Origin: Agelas oroides
Taxonomy: Eukaryota; Porifera; Demospongiae; Agelasida; Agelasidae
NCBI GenBank assembly: GCA_949130485.1
Contig: OX422199.1
Coordinates: forward strand, 3,954,402-4,018,401
Length of the DNA: 64,000 nt
Direction of reading: 5' to 3'
In this document: positions 21,514 to 37,630 of the stretch, piece after piece
How positions within the stretch are numbered: position 1 is the stretch's first letter
Layout of the letters: every line of letters starts with the position of its first letter
Made by a program: the position numbers and the translations under genes
The notes under the pieces: model-generated
What the model was told of the DNA's origin: nothing
Seen by the model: the letters and a program-made list of their open reading frames with translations, nothing else
Database searches by the model: none

Positions 21514-24500
21514 TCAAGTCCTTCGTTTGTACTTTACTTCCAGGTCACTAGCTAATTTCTCTGCACCAACAGTTCTACTGCGCAAAGCAGCACACAAAGT
21601 CTGCCACGTGGGCATTGGATCAATCTTCAGCCATGTGCTCAGCATCTTCCTCAGGCAATGCTGTGAATTCTCAGGATTGTCAGATTTGATAGTTTCTAGT
21701 GTTCCTTCTGTCAGTTCTAGTTGCAGTCCGAGGTCATACCATTTATGGGCGAAGTCAATTAGGTCTTCATACACATTCTTCAGATCGATTGGCTTCTGGA
21801 CTGTAAGTATAACAGACATGTAACACTAACTTTTGCAACACATTTACTGTGCCATTATTGATTGAGTAATAGCACATATAATTAAATTGGGTGGCTAGAA
21901 TTCTTGTGATATACCTTGCTGTGCATGAACAATCAACGAACCACATCTCCCTTATGAACAGGCCTAGATGTTATGCAAAGTCACCCACTGCGCATGACTG
22001 CTATAGGAATAATTCATTATGTGTGGGCGGTTCAAGTAAAATTCAAACTATGTCACATGACTCAAGTTTACAGTAATGGAAAGACTCACTGGTTATTAAA
22101 GTTGCTTTTCTTCATCTACAAATGTGCAGGTATATTACTAACTAGTATATATATTACCCAGTGGGTGTCAGCCACACCCACCTTAATTGGCACGTGATCC
22201 TATGAATATCTGAATTTTACTTGAACCACTTACATGTCATCTGTGATGTGACTGCAATAACATGCATGGTGGTACTAGTTACCACTTAAACAAATGCAAA
22301 GGCTGATGGACACCAGAAATTGTATTGGGCCACTGAAAAATGAATATGAGGAGCTAGATACCCAGATATTGTACTGCAGATGTTTATAGTCTCGCGAGCC
22401 AGCCGTATTTTTCTTTATTTCCGGTGGGAGGAGCGAGAGGGAGAGAAAAATACGTCTGGACACTCTGGCCAGCTTCCCGTGCCACGAAGGAATGTAATAA
22501 TTGCTGCAGGTCACGCGCACGGTATGCAAATTAAAACATTTATCCAGTTATGTGTTACTGTTTTGTGAAGCTTGTACCCACACTGGCAAGCTGTCGCGAC
22601 AGAGAGCTCATTCAGAACGATTCCACTAGCACACGTTGTAAAAAGAGTCATCTCGAGAGTGGACGCGGTCTGTAATTTCGCCTACTGGAAGAGCGGCCAC
22701 AGACGCGGCTTCCGGCGACTTGAGAATTCAAGAGCAAGTTGTCTTGATGCTGTTCTTGCACTCATGAGGTCCCCGTCATGCGCCTGTGGAGTATAAAGCC
22801 CAAAGCAAAGTCAGTATCGTAGAATACCATTGTAAGCGAATAGTATATGGATTGGCATGCAGGAAGTCATGTGCTTAATTTAGAACGGACCAATCAGATT
22901 TGAACCTCATGCATTAGTGCGGATGTCCACGGGAAGCTGGCCAGAGTGTCCAGATGTATTTTCTCTCCCTCTCGCTCCTCCCACCGGAAATAAAGAAAAA
23001 TACGGCTGGCTTGCGAGACTAAGATGTTTACTGTTGCTATATTGAATGCATACAGGCTAAAAATTACTTCTAAACTGTTCCCTCCAGGGTTTTTTTCAGC
23101 TTGTAAAGCTCTTGACCCACAGAATACCTCACACACAGGGCTCATGTTTTCATGGAAAGGCGTTGATAGAGACATACCATTTGTTGAAGTCTCAGCTTGA
23201 CCTTTGGACCCTTCTCCTGTGACTGAAAATTTCCTTACACGTTTCACAACAGCATGACAGGAGGATTCTATACCTGAAGAATAAAGGCACAAATTGTTGA
23301 ACTGCACCTGTCAAGTTCCAATTTCAATATTGCATGGGTTTACCACAATACTCACAGTGGCTTACCTGCTCCAGAATTGTCAGTGTAATTCTTCACCCAT
23401 ACACGGTGACATTCGTCCAACTTTCCGCACGTACCTCGCCTCTGGGTACACTTCCAGAACTGAGTACCAGAGCATGTATGTAACAATGCTGGATGGAGGG
23501 TATGGTAGCCTTCATCACATGGGCAGGATATCGCTTTATGATAACGAACATTCTGGAAGTTGCGGGCTTTGATGGCCTCATTGAGACCCACTTCTATGGT
23601 GTGACTAACATACCTGCAGGTGTCTTTGTAAAGATCAGGAAGGTCATTACAATCGAGAATAAGATACACCTCAAAGAAAGCGGCAGAATCGATCAGAACT
23701 ACAGAACCTGGATAGCTGTCAAGATAGAAAGTGATATGATTCCTGTAAAGCTTTGAGGTGTCACCAAAAACCACCCAGGGATTTGGCTCAGTCTTATCAG
23801 ACAACAGAAAAGCAACAAGTGACGAGAACAAGCCAAGCGGAGCATACCTGCCTTTGAAGGAAATGACTAGTTGACAACCACAAGAAGGCCTCTCAAAATC
23901 ACTCCGTTTTAGCACATCCAAGAGAGAAGGCATGAAGTAAGTATCATGATCAATTGGTGCTACAATCAACAGGCTTTCAAACAGCTTCAGAAGGTGAGCC
24001 TGTGTGAAAAACTCTGTGTAGTGCTTTGGGTAACCCTCTAGAAGCTGAGCTGTAATCAGGCCTTTGTTGCAAAAATCTGAAAACTTTCCTTCTACTAGGG
24101 CATATGGGTCAGGGCCATGCTTCAGCCTATAGCTTTCTTCTACAAGCTCACTAATCTTATCTAGCAGCACACAAGGGCTACAGAAAACAAGCTCAGGGAG
24201 AACTGAGGGATAGTAAAGGAAGATGTTCAGCTTGTCTAGATGCACAAGAGCTGCATGGAGTGCCTCATCACTTGGAAAGTGCAGTCGTTTGGCTACCTGA
24301 AGGCATTCCTCCTTGGTAAACACCCACCTGTTTTTCTGAGCAGCTTCCTTTTCAAGCTCCAGCTCAAGCCCATACCACTTCAAGGGAAGCCTTTCTGGTG
24401 GTGGCTTCAAACTTTCGATTTTGTGTCTCAACTTTCTGGCAATCTCTTTGTCTTCATCATTAGGGGATATAGCATTGACAGGAAAGATCACTTCCTGCAT

Positions 24501-26277
24501 CCCCGTAAGGAAGAGCACACTGTCTGAAATTGGGCGAAGAATCTCACAGAGCTGCTTATTCTTTTCGTTTCTACTCTCACCTTTGCACAGGTGTTCCTCA
24601 TCTCTAAAGGTACCCACTACTCCCAGTCTGGGACAGGTACTTTGTTTTGTGGTGTACGGAAGTGACTGCACTGTTTGAATGCAGTGTTGAAAGAGATCTC
24701 GGTTGTTAAGAGGTGAACGATATCCTGTGCCACACTCCTTACCTTCCTTGTCAAAGTATTTGACATGAGGGTGATCATCAAGCCTCTCTGAAAGCTTGTG
24801 AACGAAAATCCCGATCAAAGCATTCCGAAAAAAGGCAGTAAGAAGATCATGGAACTGGGGCTGTCCCCCACTGTCTACTAGGTAGACCCAGGTCATGTCT
24901 TGCAGCCTTCCCAACTGTGTTTCTTCTTCTTCCAATCGTTTGACAATATCTTCCATTGTGTAGCTTTCTGATCCAGTGAAATCAGTAGCCTCTTCTTCCT
25001 GGTCGAAAGGAAGTGAAGTGTCACTGGCAGGAACAGGGGAAACATCAGCATCATCTTCCTTTTGATGACATGAAACCGATCCTGCAAGGCGATCACGAAG
25101 TCCGTCTGAATCAACCTTCTGCCATTCACCTTGACTGTCAATACCGTACTTCACGCATATTGCTCTGATTGCCTGTTCGATGCAGGCCGTGCTTTGTCGT
25201 AGTTGTGGGGGAAGCATACCAAGAAGGAGGTGGAGAAGACATGTTTTGCCGACACCCGCTGTCCCTAGAAGAAGACACTTGATGATGGAGACCTCAATGT
25301 ATCCCTCCTTCATGGCTTGCTCAAACAGCAGCATGGCTGTAAGGACAGCAATAAATGCTGGTGAAAGCTTAGTGCACTAAACACTGACTAAGTGTTGTAG
25401 TATGCTGACGCAATTGCTTACATTCAGTCTTGAAAGGTTGTTGCTTAGGACTGGTAGATGTGGAAGTACGAGCATGTTCGGTCTCCACTGGCTCATCAAC
25501 ACCTGCAAGACACAAGAAGTACTGAATCACAGGTTTCAATTCTGCACTTGTTCAAAGGATATAACCACCTGATAGCGAGGTAGCTGCTATATACAATATA
25601 GAATGTATATCCCCAGAGAGGGGAGCAAGTATGGAAATGAGAGAGGAGGCAATGCCCCTGTTCTGCCTGCTTTCCATTTTTTTTTCCAGCATTGTGCTTT
25701 CTGAAATTTATGCTCAAAAATTGGGGACAGGCTTATCAGGCAGGCCGTCTGTCATTACAGTCTTGTATATGTACATGCACACATGTAATCCTTGCTACCT
25801 GGAGGGGATGAGAGCTTCTCTTTGTCTTGATCATGTGAAGTCGTGTTCAGCATCTTGTTCTCTGATGCACCTGTGTATGTAAACACCTCAATACACATCC
25901 CTCTATGGCTATTTTATATTTTGTGAGAACTTATTGTCTATCTTAGAGGTGATGGTAATCATCTGCCTGGCTTGGTCGCCAGACCCTACCAACTCTATAT
26001 TGCAATAAAATGTATGTCCACGAATGATTTTATTACAATTTTGGTGAGGGTTTAGGGCTTACTTGCTTACCAGCCTTGATTACGTCCAGGTATTCAAGCA
26101 GGTAGAGTGCATCGCTTATGTTAATGCCAAGCTGAAGGAACTGCTGGAGGTCAAAGGAGCACAACTGATGGCCACTGATTCCTCTTAGTGCCGGGAGGTT
26201 GACAGAAGTGAGACCAAACTCTTGTACTGTCCACTCTGCCCAGCGGTACACGTGGTCTTCAGTCCACTGGGTAGGGT
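21514..26277 (-). CDS. SAM/Pointed-ROC-COR-Death protein (gene ROCO-1), five exons
   Basis: Exons in transcript order: 26277-26071 (SAM/Pointed domain, WTEDHVYRWAEWTVQEFGL), 25502-25422 (linker), 25336-23366 (GTPase plus COR), 23273-23178 (linker), 21800-21514 (Death domain, ending at a TGA). All introns are phase 1 with GT/AG borders, and exon lengths fit exactly. The large exon has a P-loop GTAGVGKT, a G3-like DSGGQPQFHDLL, a GTFRDEE block, then COR (WYGLELELEKEAAQKNRWVF onward) and a Cys-rich tail (CPCDEGYHTLHP). ROC-COR proteins are Ras-like GTPases that dimerise through COR; the Death fold implies adaptor signalling. No start codon is visible upstream of the SAM exon: the nearest in-phase exon is the KIX exon at 27947. 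A 635-bp MITE lies in the last intron. Confidence 0.85.
22387..23021. mobile_element. TAGTCTCG-family MITE, 635 bp, in the last intron of ROCO-1
   Basis: Inverted arms of about 110 bp begin TAGTCTCGCGAGCCAGCC and include TATTTCCGGTGGGAGGAGCG. Exact 9-bp flanks AGATGTTTA (22378-22386 and 23022-23030). The interior has no recognisable transposase. Confidence 0.95.
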
Positions 26278-26477
26278 CTGGAGGGGGAGGAAGATTAATC
26301 AAGACTACAAGGATAGCCTAGCCACATTCCCAGGCCGTTCCCACCTCCAGTTTTTGATTACTTGCAGTAAAAACGGAGAGGGGAAGGCCTGGGAGATTTA
26401 GTCAAGTGCAATGATGTCTGGTAGACAGATGGGGGGTTTCCCCATTGTTGTAACTCAAACTTTGTATGGATCAGCCT

Positions 26478-26695
26478 CAGAGGAGCTAGGACATGGTTAA
26501 ATAAGGTCATCACTAATTGATTTATCGTATCTCAACAGCTATATAGCTCTCTCAACTGTCACTGAGGGGGCCCCAGTTTTCAAATCAAGATTCAAGGTTG
26601 GGTCCAGTCATAGCAAAACTTTCTACCTTGCAATATCCAAGATCAATTAGTGATGACCTCAGTTATTTTAATTAAACCATGTTCAACCTCCTCTG
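26478..26695. mobile_element. CAGAGGAG-family MITE, 218 bp
   Basis: Ends CAGAGGAGCTAGGACATGG and its complement CCTCCTCTG. Closely related in full length to 45800-46016. Flanks GATCAGCCT and GATCAACCA may be a decayed 9-bp duplication. It lies between the KIX and SAM exons. Confidence 0.8.
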
Positions 26696-27071
26696 GATCA
26701 ACCACAAGTATGCTTCATTACATCACAGCGCCATGCATGTGACAAGATCTCCCAGGCCTCCCCCCTCCATTTTTGCATACTGTAAATGATCAAAAAGTGG
26801 ATGCTGGCAAAGGCCTGGAAATGAGGCTAGGGATGCATGGCCAGCATGTCATTAGGTATGTACTCAGGCTTTGAATCCACGTTTTTTCCCTTGTAGCACA
26901 AAGTGGCTGGTAAAAGCTCTCATGTGTAATGACATAAGATGGACATCTGGAGTTGTGGCAAATTCTAAAAAGTGGTCTTCTGCCTGGGTGTTGACAATGC
27001 TATTGCAAACGCTTGCAGTGTTTAATTTGGGTCCTCTGCTTTGAGCACAGACTAAAATTAAGAGTGATGTC

Positions 27072-27427
27072 TAGCCTCGTTCAAATTATGCGAACGTGGG
27101 CGTCATGTAAACCACAAAAAACTTCACTCGCACGCACGCACTGGAGCGCGACTATTCCGAGTCGAAAGATAGCAGCGCACGAAGGCGCTTTTATGTCGCT
27201 GTTCACGAGACAGTCAGGAGGACAGAGAGTTTTACCAAGCCAAAACAGTGAAGACACACACCAGCAATCAGTGAGCAATTTAGTCGTGCTCGCCCACGTT
27301 CAATTAAAGTCTTTCTACCGCCTTTCTACCCGTGACGTCACTCACGTGAGAAAATGTACCAGGCCCTCTCCCGCTTAACCGTACTGCAAGCGACGGGAAG
27401 CTGGGCGCGGGCCTGGGAACGAGGCTA
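27072..27427. mobile_element. TAGCCTCG-family MITE, 356 bp
   Basis: Ends TAGCCTCGTTC and GGCCTGGGAACGAGGCTA. Exact 9-bp flanks AGTGATGTC (27063-27071, 27428-27436). It lies between the KIX and SAM exons. Confidence 0.9.
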
Positions 27428-27659
27428 AGTGATGTCTGCAGCACAGTTTGCACTCCAGACATCACATTAGAGGTTACTCTTAAGTTTGAAACAGATGCTA
27501 TGAAACATTGAAACTTGACCTTCTTATCCATTTGTCATTTCCACATTGAGAGGTTATGAAGATTCAAATCCTGGGGCTACTCCCCACCTCCCTCTTAATA
27601 CATTCTCTCCCTTTTTGATAAACAGCGTACCAGATGATAGCTGCAGTTGTCGCAAACAC

Positions 27660-27660
<1 letters not shown>

Positions 27661-27747
<87 letters not shown>
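27661..27747. repeat. (GT)n microsatellite
   Basis: About 43 GT units between the KIX and SAM exons. Confidence 0.95.
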
Positions 27748-27750
<3 letters not shown>

Positions 27751-27946
27751 GCACGAGAAAGACAATAATACTAGTATAACTGTTACCTACTACACTGGAA
27801 GTTCTCTACTAAAAGTTAATTTTTTAAAACAAATAGTGTAAAAATATCTATGAATTTTCAATTTCAAAAATTTTTACATGGTGGCTCCACTAGTTGGTCA
27901 CAACTCAGTTACACACTTTGTGTACATGTACCTAAGTGTCACCCAC

Positions 27947-31247
<3,301 letters not shown>

Positions 31248-32194
31248 CTGCAAGAGAGAAACATTATCATTTATTGGGAGTAGGCAACAGATCAACAACT
31301 GTGTATACAAGATCAGCGGAGAGTGCATGAGATTTTATGCTAGTTGCAGACTCCTTGACATTTAGGAACTAGAACATACAGATGATCGTCGCACAGAGCA
31401 GATATAGTCCTGGAACTTTAGAGACTAGCGACTAAAAACTACAGATATAGTAAATAGTATTTTCCTTGGGTGAAGCACAACAACTTACTCATGTAGATAG
31501 CAGTGTTCATGTACATGTAGACACCTTTTCAAGAATTCAGTTCCCATGGTAATACATGTATGTCATACTAGAGGTCAAGGAATGTCACATATCGTGGCTT
31601 TGTCTAAATATTCATGAGATGTTCAGTGAGAAATGCCTCCAACTTATCACTTCCTGTCTGGGCACTCACAACATACCCCTAGAACTCTAGCACCTGGGAG
31701 TGAGGCTAAACTACAGATACCATACTTTCCGTAAAGCTCAAGTGATAGGAGCTCGTCATTTATTAAAGTCATGCACACAGCGGCTGTTTGTATAGAGCAT
31801 CTGGTTCTTATAGTAACATGTCATACTGGGGGTCAAGGAATGTCATATATTAACCACTCTTCCAAAGAGTCACTTTACAACACAGTCACATCAACACACT
31901 AACAGATCAGCACTCGACCTCCAAATTGTTTCACAGATTGCTCAGATTGAACACACAAACTGGTAGACAGTCCAACCTCTCCTAAAACAGCAGTATGCTG
32001 GCTAAGTGCACCTTGGTAGCCTCATTCCCACCAGCTTTCCGTCACTTGCAGTACAAGTCAACAGAGACTTCTAAGAATGTCTGTCTCTGAGTTTGCTATC
32101 AATATTTTTGGTGGCCATTCACTGCATTAGGATCATACTCAGCTGGAGAAACCCTGTTGAGGTTTGTCATCACATAACCACACTAAAAAACTAA
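31248..32194. other. Non-coding stretch upstream of the TAZ1-KIX gene
   Basis: No exon or RNA gene recognised. Two related segments (about 31540-31600 and 31810-31860, sharing GGTCAAGGAATGTCA) indicate a local repeat. Confidence 0.4.
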
Positions 32195-32510
32195 GAAGGC
32201 TGGGACTAAGAAGGGTGAGGGACTGGCTAAGACTGGGGCACTTTCAAAGACTGGGACCAAGAAGGATGAGGGACGGGCTAAGACTGGGGCACTTCAAAGG
32301 CTGGGACTAAGAAGGGTGAGGGACAGTCTAAGACTGGGGCACTTTCAAAGGCTGGGACTAAGAAGGGTGAGGGACGGGCTAAGACTGGGGCACTTTCAAA
32401 GGCTGGGACTAAGAAGGGTGAGGGACGGGCTAAGACTGGGGCACTTTCAAAGGCTGGGACTAAGAAGGGTGAGGGACAGACTAAGACTGGGGCACTTTTC
32501 GCCAATCAAA
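32195..32510. repeat. 51-bp minisatellite, about six units
   Basis: The unit contains GCTGGGACTAAGAAGGGTGA and GGGCTAAGACTGGGGCACTT. Because 51 is a multiple of 3, both strands stay open and give 17-residue artefact repeats. Confidence 0.9.
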
Positions 32511-32635
32511 AGTCTTAATCCCAGTTGCAACACCTCAACAGGCGACATATAAGTGACTACCCCTTGAAGATGCGCCCATCAATGTTTACATATCACCTGT
32601 TGAAGCGTTTGTGACTGGGATCAAAATTTTTTGCA

Positions 32636-32769
32636 TTAGACACTCGCAGTAGGTTTCTTCAAGGATTTGAAACCCGAGGGTGACATCATAATCACCAAGG
32701 CAAAGCCAAGGTTATTATGATGTCACCCGAGGATTCAAATCCGAGGAGAAACCTACTGCGAGTGTCTAA
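32636..32769. repeat. Imperfect 134-bp palindrome
   Basis: Arms of about 60 bp start TTAGACACTCGCAGTAGG and end CCTACTGCGAGTGTCTAA, separated by about 13 bp (AAGGCAAAGCCAA). It ends 12 bp before the ATG at 32782. Confidence 0.9.
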
Positions 32770-32781
32770 CTGGCTTAGAAA

Positions 32782-33715
32782 ATGGCTGAAACGTGGCTTG
32801 ATGATGTGATTGCCCCATCACTGCTACAAGGGATAGATGTAAATAAGCCTGTGCCTCCGCAGTTTGACAATGGTTGGGAGGAGTTGCTAGGCCAGGTACC
32901 GCAGCTACCGGTATCAGCTCCCAGTGGCAGTGCCAACAATTACGCTGGATTCATCGTCAAAGAAGACATAGATTCGTTGTTACTCAAAGCTTCCCAGGTG
33001 TTTGAATGTGTAAATGTGGAAGAAAGTGACGAACTTGCCTCCGCAGTTTGACATTGGTTGGGAGGAGTTGCTAGGCCAGGTACCGCAGCTACCGGTATCA
33101 GCTCCCAGTGGCAGTGCCAACAATTACGCTGGATTCATCGTCGAAGAAGACATAGATTCGTTGTTACTCAAAGCTTCCCAGGTGTTTGAATGTGTAAATG
33201 TGGAAGAAAGTGACGAACTTGACGAGCTGCTTCTCCAAGCATCTCAAAGTTACAAGTCCGAACACTTTATTGTGAGCGGGATGCCTAACGTGCCCATTAC
33301 AAGAGGCAATCCTAGTGGAGAAAGAAAAGTTGTTCCAAATGGTCTAAGTTCCCGTTATGGCTCTCCTAAGAGTGCTAAGGCTGTTGGGAAGGTACGGAAG
33401 TCTGCAGTTCTCCGAAGACGACAAAGCTAAACACTGAGTGGGCCAAGAAGACGTGGCTCGATTGGGCTTTGTATTGTCTAGAGAACTTGTCACAGGACAA
33501 GATGAGTAGCAAGTATGAGCTGCTTTCTGAGTTTACTACCATGAGTGTGCCGGCTATGGATTACTGGCTGGGAAAGTTCGTGCCGGAAAAAATGGCAAGG
33601 AATATTGTCAGGATAGCTTGTACCAGCTGTGCTGTGTACTGCTGAGAAGTTTGAGAGAGGTAATCGTGCTGAAGTGAACATACTGGAGGATCCTGAATTT
33701 AGTGAGTTTCATACC
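32782..33715 (+). pseudogene. Recombinase-like (Crypton/DUF3504-type?) N-terminal gene remnant
   Basis: ATG 32782 opens MAETWLDDVIAPSLLQGIDV. A 184-bp tandem duplication (32854-33037 and 33038-33221) repeats PPQFD...GWEELLGQVPQLP and, not being a multiple of 3, breaks the frame. The second copy reads on to RYGSPKSAKAVGKVRKS; a one-base shift near 33427 leads into NTEWAKKTWLDWALYCLEN and SVPAMDYWLGKFVPE, and two more shifts lead to NRAEVNILEDPEFSEFH. The last motifs resemble a family of animal proteins related to Crypton tyrosine recombinases (DUF3504); I recognise the style rather than a specific protein. Too many lesions to be functional. Confidence 0.5.
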
Positions 33716-35963
33716 ATTACTGTTTCGTTACAGTATGTATGCGAGTTGATGTGCTGCATTTTCCTGTTGGCTGTATGCCCACATATTACTTTTTTCATCT
33801 GAATTCCATTTGTGGTTACAGGTAGTGTCTTAGTGCAGGAAGTGTCTTATCAGTAAGAAACCTGCTATTAGGTTTCTTGGTAGTAAGAAACATCATTAGT
33901 GCGAACCACATCAAACAGAATTATTCATACCATTTTCCAAGATCAGTAAAAGTGTGTTTGATCAGTCCCTTCCAAAGCAGGGGTGGGGCATAACTAGCAT
34001 TGGGGCAGGTAGGGCAGTTGCCCCACCGCTTTTCGATGGATCAAAATGAAAAATTAGAAATTAACGATAGAATGGCCAACTACAGCATCCAACGTCAGTA
34101 CTCACTACGACTCAAGTAGAGTCAGTGTACCTTACTAGCGCTGCGTTGAACAAACTTACGGTCTTGTCTACTTTGGTCTGCAAGTAGCTAGCTAGCCAGG
34201 TTGGCGTGATTGCTAGTCTGACTCTTGGGGTTGTTCCCACGCAATTATTTAGGCTGGGGACAATACTACGCACCAGGAAGCCTAATCAGATGTATAGCGT
34301 AACACAAATGGAAGCCTGGATAATTATTCATAGCTGCTAAGCTGTTTGTACAGTGCACATGTACATGAGTGTGGGCATCATCCATGGCTTCTAAGAGACC
34401 ACGGCCAATTCCAGCTTCTTTCAGTCTGCCAAGAAGCTCAACTGAGCCAGAGGAATGTACACAGTCAGACTCAAAGAGTCATTGAGTGAAGATTCCAGCA
34501 GGTGAATGATCTAGACTAAGAGTAGTATGAATAATAGAGCTTCAAAAATCTAACTATTTTATGATTTGTATCCAGTTCAACTATGCAGCCTTGTTCCCAG
34601 GCTTCCCAGTCTGGGAACGAGGGTAGTTATAGCCAGTTACGCCTTCGCCCCTTCGCTCTGATTATATATCTCTAGTTACGCCCCTGCAAAGCTCTTGATC
34701 ACTTGATTTTTCAGTAGTTCAAACGTCAAATTGCAGCTCTGCATTCTTGATCTATTGATTCTTGCAGTTTTGGAGGTCACCTTGATCTCTTGATCAGCTA
34801 TCAGGGCTTTGATCGCTTGATTCCATTTTGATCCAGTTGAAGCTCACGTGAAATATATTTGCATGATGATGTCACGTTCAGCCACTTTTCCGCCATTTTG
34901 GGATGCGTGTGTGTATGTTTGATATAGCTGTATTTTGCAGCAAAGAGAAGTAAACAGGAGACAAAAAGTTGTTTCAGAGACAAAAGAAGCATACATCTTG
35001 CTTGCTGGGTGGTTGAATTTCCCTGCCTATCTCTAACCCGCGTGCTATGGCAACTTTTCTACACTGGCAGTTGTAGACTTCGATCATCAAATTGGATTTG
35101 GACGACTGTAACTCAGGGATGCAAGGTCAGAACAACTTCTTTTGCTAATATGTTATTCTTTTACTACTATGCTGCATGTGTACAAGGTATAGAATCCTAG
35201 CTTTTGTCAGAAAATTTTTCCACAGTATTTTTGTAACTTCTGGTATCGGATTCTTGGTATGGAATCGAAGATAAACCAAACACAGCAAATTCCCACTTTC
35301 ACAATTTGGTCCCAGCAGTTATAAGAGCACTGCAGCATATGATTATGTAGCTAGTTATTAATACTAGGTGCTGTCTATATCTGATACCATTGTGCAAGTG
35401 CATAGTTTAGGTCCCTTGCAAGAAACAAAAGCATGAGGAGCCTCTGTCACCAGCAGAAGTAGCAAGGGGAGAAGTTGAAAGGCATGAGGAGCAAATCGCT
35501 CAGTTACAGGCAGATGTGTTGCGACTTGAGGATGAAGTATGAACATTGTTGTCGCAGCGTTTCTGCCTAAAGCGGTTTGAAGGAAGCGATTCAGGTATTC
35601 AGTTTTACACTGGCCTTCCATCGTACCCTGTGTTTACGTGCCTATATAGATACCTTGAACCTCTATTATGTCATCTACGTCTATGTCGCAGTGATATTAA
35701 GAGTACCTCTACCCAAACATTTAAACCCAGAGCACGAGCATTGCAACCCATTGATGAACTATTCCTGGTATTAATAAGGTTACGATTAGGATTATTGGAA
35801 CAAGATTTAGCGCATCAAGTTAATATTGGCATTAATATCTCGTATCTGTGTAACCTGGATCAAGTTCTTAGACCAGCAACTTAGACCCCTCATCACATGG
35901 CCCTCAAGAGCAGTTATCGACACACATATGCCAAGCACAGTTTAAAGAATTTTACCCCTCTAC
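33716..35963. other. Non-coding stretch
   Basis: A hAT-like fragment (GGGGCATAACTAGCATTGGG) is near 33984 and a short TAGCCTCG-type hairpin near 34590-34625 (TTCCCAGGCTTCCCAGTCTGGGAA). Several phrases around CTTGATC(A/T)CTTGATT repeat near 34690-34820. No gene is supported. Confidence 0.4.
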
Positions 35964-36561
35964 CTGTGTGATTATACTTTGGCTTGGTTACTTCCAGCAT
36001 TTTCACTGGTGTTAGTTCTTTTTTAGATTTTGCTGGAACTCCCCACTTTCTGGGCAGCGAGGTCGAACTTGGCCCACCACTGTTTCCATGGGTAGCACGT
36101 GCTCTCTTGATGTCGTCTACTGCAAACATTAATGCAGCAGTGTGATTGCAGGCTGAACTACCTGCAACACAGGTACAGCTTCCGTGAATAATTTGCCCAT
36201 TCGTTTTGTTAACAGCAATAGCTGTTTCGTATGCTCCAGCTTTCTGTGAGGGTAACACAGTTGCACGGATGATGCAGTATACTGAGGTGCTGGTCACATC
36301 ATGAACTGATAGGCATTGGACCTTCTTTGAGTCAAACAGCCTGTATCCCCTCTCGAATGGCTTTGTTGCAGTGACATGCTCTTTGCGCAGTCTACCAGTG
36401 ATGAAACATTGGTGAATGTTTTTGAGGGTGAGCGGAGGCAGTTCAGCTACATTAGCATCTATCCATCCTTGATCTGACACTATTGTTGCTTGATAACCAT
36501 CAGGTGTTGTCTCATCAGTTTCTTCATCACTCTCTTCTACAGGTGAATCAAGCCCGCACCT
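35964..36561 (-). CDS. SWIM zinc-finger protein exon
   Basis: The exon reads DGYQATIVSDQGWIDANVAE, then a mid region and the SWIM motif SCTCVAGSSACNHTAALMFA (C-x-C...C-x-H) and PRKWGVPAKSKKELTPVKML. SWIM fingers bind DNA or protein. From memory this SWIM plus PRxWxxP arrangement precedes a YqaJ-like nuclease in many uncharacterised cnidarian and sponge proteins of probable transposon origin; no nuclease part is visible here. The donor after HTG (CACAG/GTAGAG, exon edge 35964) is good; the 5' edge near 36561 is uncertain because no clear acceptor is seen. Confidence 0.6.
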
Positions 36562-37026
36562 GATTGCTCCTTCAACAATATAAATAAACCAGTATTATTT
36601 TTTCATGTGGTGTATTAATAATTTTTACTAACTGGAAGGGAGGGTTCAAATCTCTCCACCTACTGGGCCGCTACAGTAACCAAGTTACGCTCTAACTTAC
36701 TTCGCTACAAGTTCGTCCTTTTTCATCACAGAATAGCTCAATCCACGGACCTTAAGCCAGGTTTTGAGCACAGCGCATGTCCACTTATGGACTGGGGCAG
36801 TGCTGCAAGACCACGAAGGGCCAGGTTAAGAGTCGTTGTCGTCTACCTCTGCTCTAGTTGCCATCGGCTCTCGAAAAAAAACAACTGAACTAACCTCGCA
36901 AAAGAATAAACAGTGAAAAACAGTTGACACATGCAAGGAAAAACTCGAAGAGTAGAGGTAGTCACACCATTCGCATGCCATCGTATTCCAATTAATGCCT
37001 ACTGTTTCCCCCCAGACGTCATAATT
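36562..37026. other. Non-coding stretch
   Basis: GGGAGGGTTCAAATCTCTCC near 36635-36655 looks like an isolated tRNA T-arm, but no A-box, anticodon arm or acceptor stem surrounds it. Nothing else is seen. Confidence 0.4.
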
Positions 37027-37630
37027 GGGGCGAGCATGAGCGAGCCCCACACTAGCGAGTTGGCTGGAGGATTCTCGATATGTATGTATGTACGGTACGT
37101 ACGTGATTCTGTATATCTCTATGATCTATTTAAGCGGCGCCCTGCCCCAGGTCTGGGCACGAGATCAACTAGCTGCTACGAGGCCTGGGTGCGAGGCATG
37201 GGTAAGAGGTCAAGAGCGTATTTCTTGTTGCACGTTGCGCATTAATGAGCTAAACTGTAAAACTATGGATAGAGAAGAGAGATTGAGGCGAAGAAGAGAA
37301 TATGAGAGAGCTCGACGCTCTGCAGAAACAGCAGAACAGAAAGAACTTCGCTTGTCAAGGCGCAGGGAATCTGACAGGGCTAGGCGTGCTGCTAGGACCA
37401 CCGAGCAACACGAGGCTCTGTTAATACAGCAGAGGAGGAATAGACAAGTACAAGGACACTCTCAGCCAGTAGAGCAGAGAAAGGCCGCTCTAAAGCAAAT
37501 GAGGTACACAGAACAGTCTGTGGAGCCACAACTCCCACTGTTTCAACAGTGCTCAACTGTGCATGCGCAATTGTAGTCCTTGGCCTACTGCTTGCTCAGG
37601 CTCGCCCCACAATGCCCTGCATTCGTCTAG
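37027..37630 (+). mobile_element. Helitron-like element copy H6
   Basis: 5' block GGGGCGAGCATGAGCGAGCC (37027-37046), 3' arm GCTCAGGCTCGCCCC (37594-37608), hairpin AATGC-CCT-GCATT (37611-37623) and CTAG (37627-37630) followed by T. It carries an uninterrupted Arg-rich repeat ORF. Confidence 0.85.
37265..37576 (+). CDS. Arg/Glu-rich 23-residue repeat protein in H6
   Basis: A 103-residue ORF from ATG 37265: MDREERLRRRREYERARRSA opens the first of about three 23-residue units, followed by a diverged unit and the tail VEPQLPLFQQCSTVHAQL. QLPLFQQ matches QLPLFEQ of H3, so this is the N-terminal exon region of the Helitron protein with everything after it deleted. It is the only intact repeat ORF among the copies here. 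A role in binding element ends is conceivable but unsupported. Confidence 0.55.
   Translation: MDREERLRRRREYERARRSAETAEQKELRLSRRRESDRARRAARTTEQHEALLIQQRRNRQVQGHSQPVEQRKAALKQMRYTEQSVEPQLPLFQQCSTVHAQL

Noticed and set aside
36635..36660. tRNA-like T-arm (GGTTCAAATC)
   Set aside because: No cloverleaf, A-box or acceptor stem could be formed around it.
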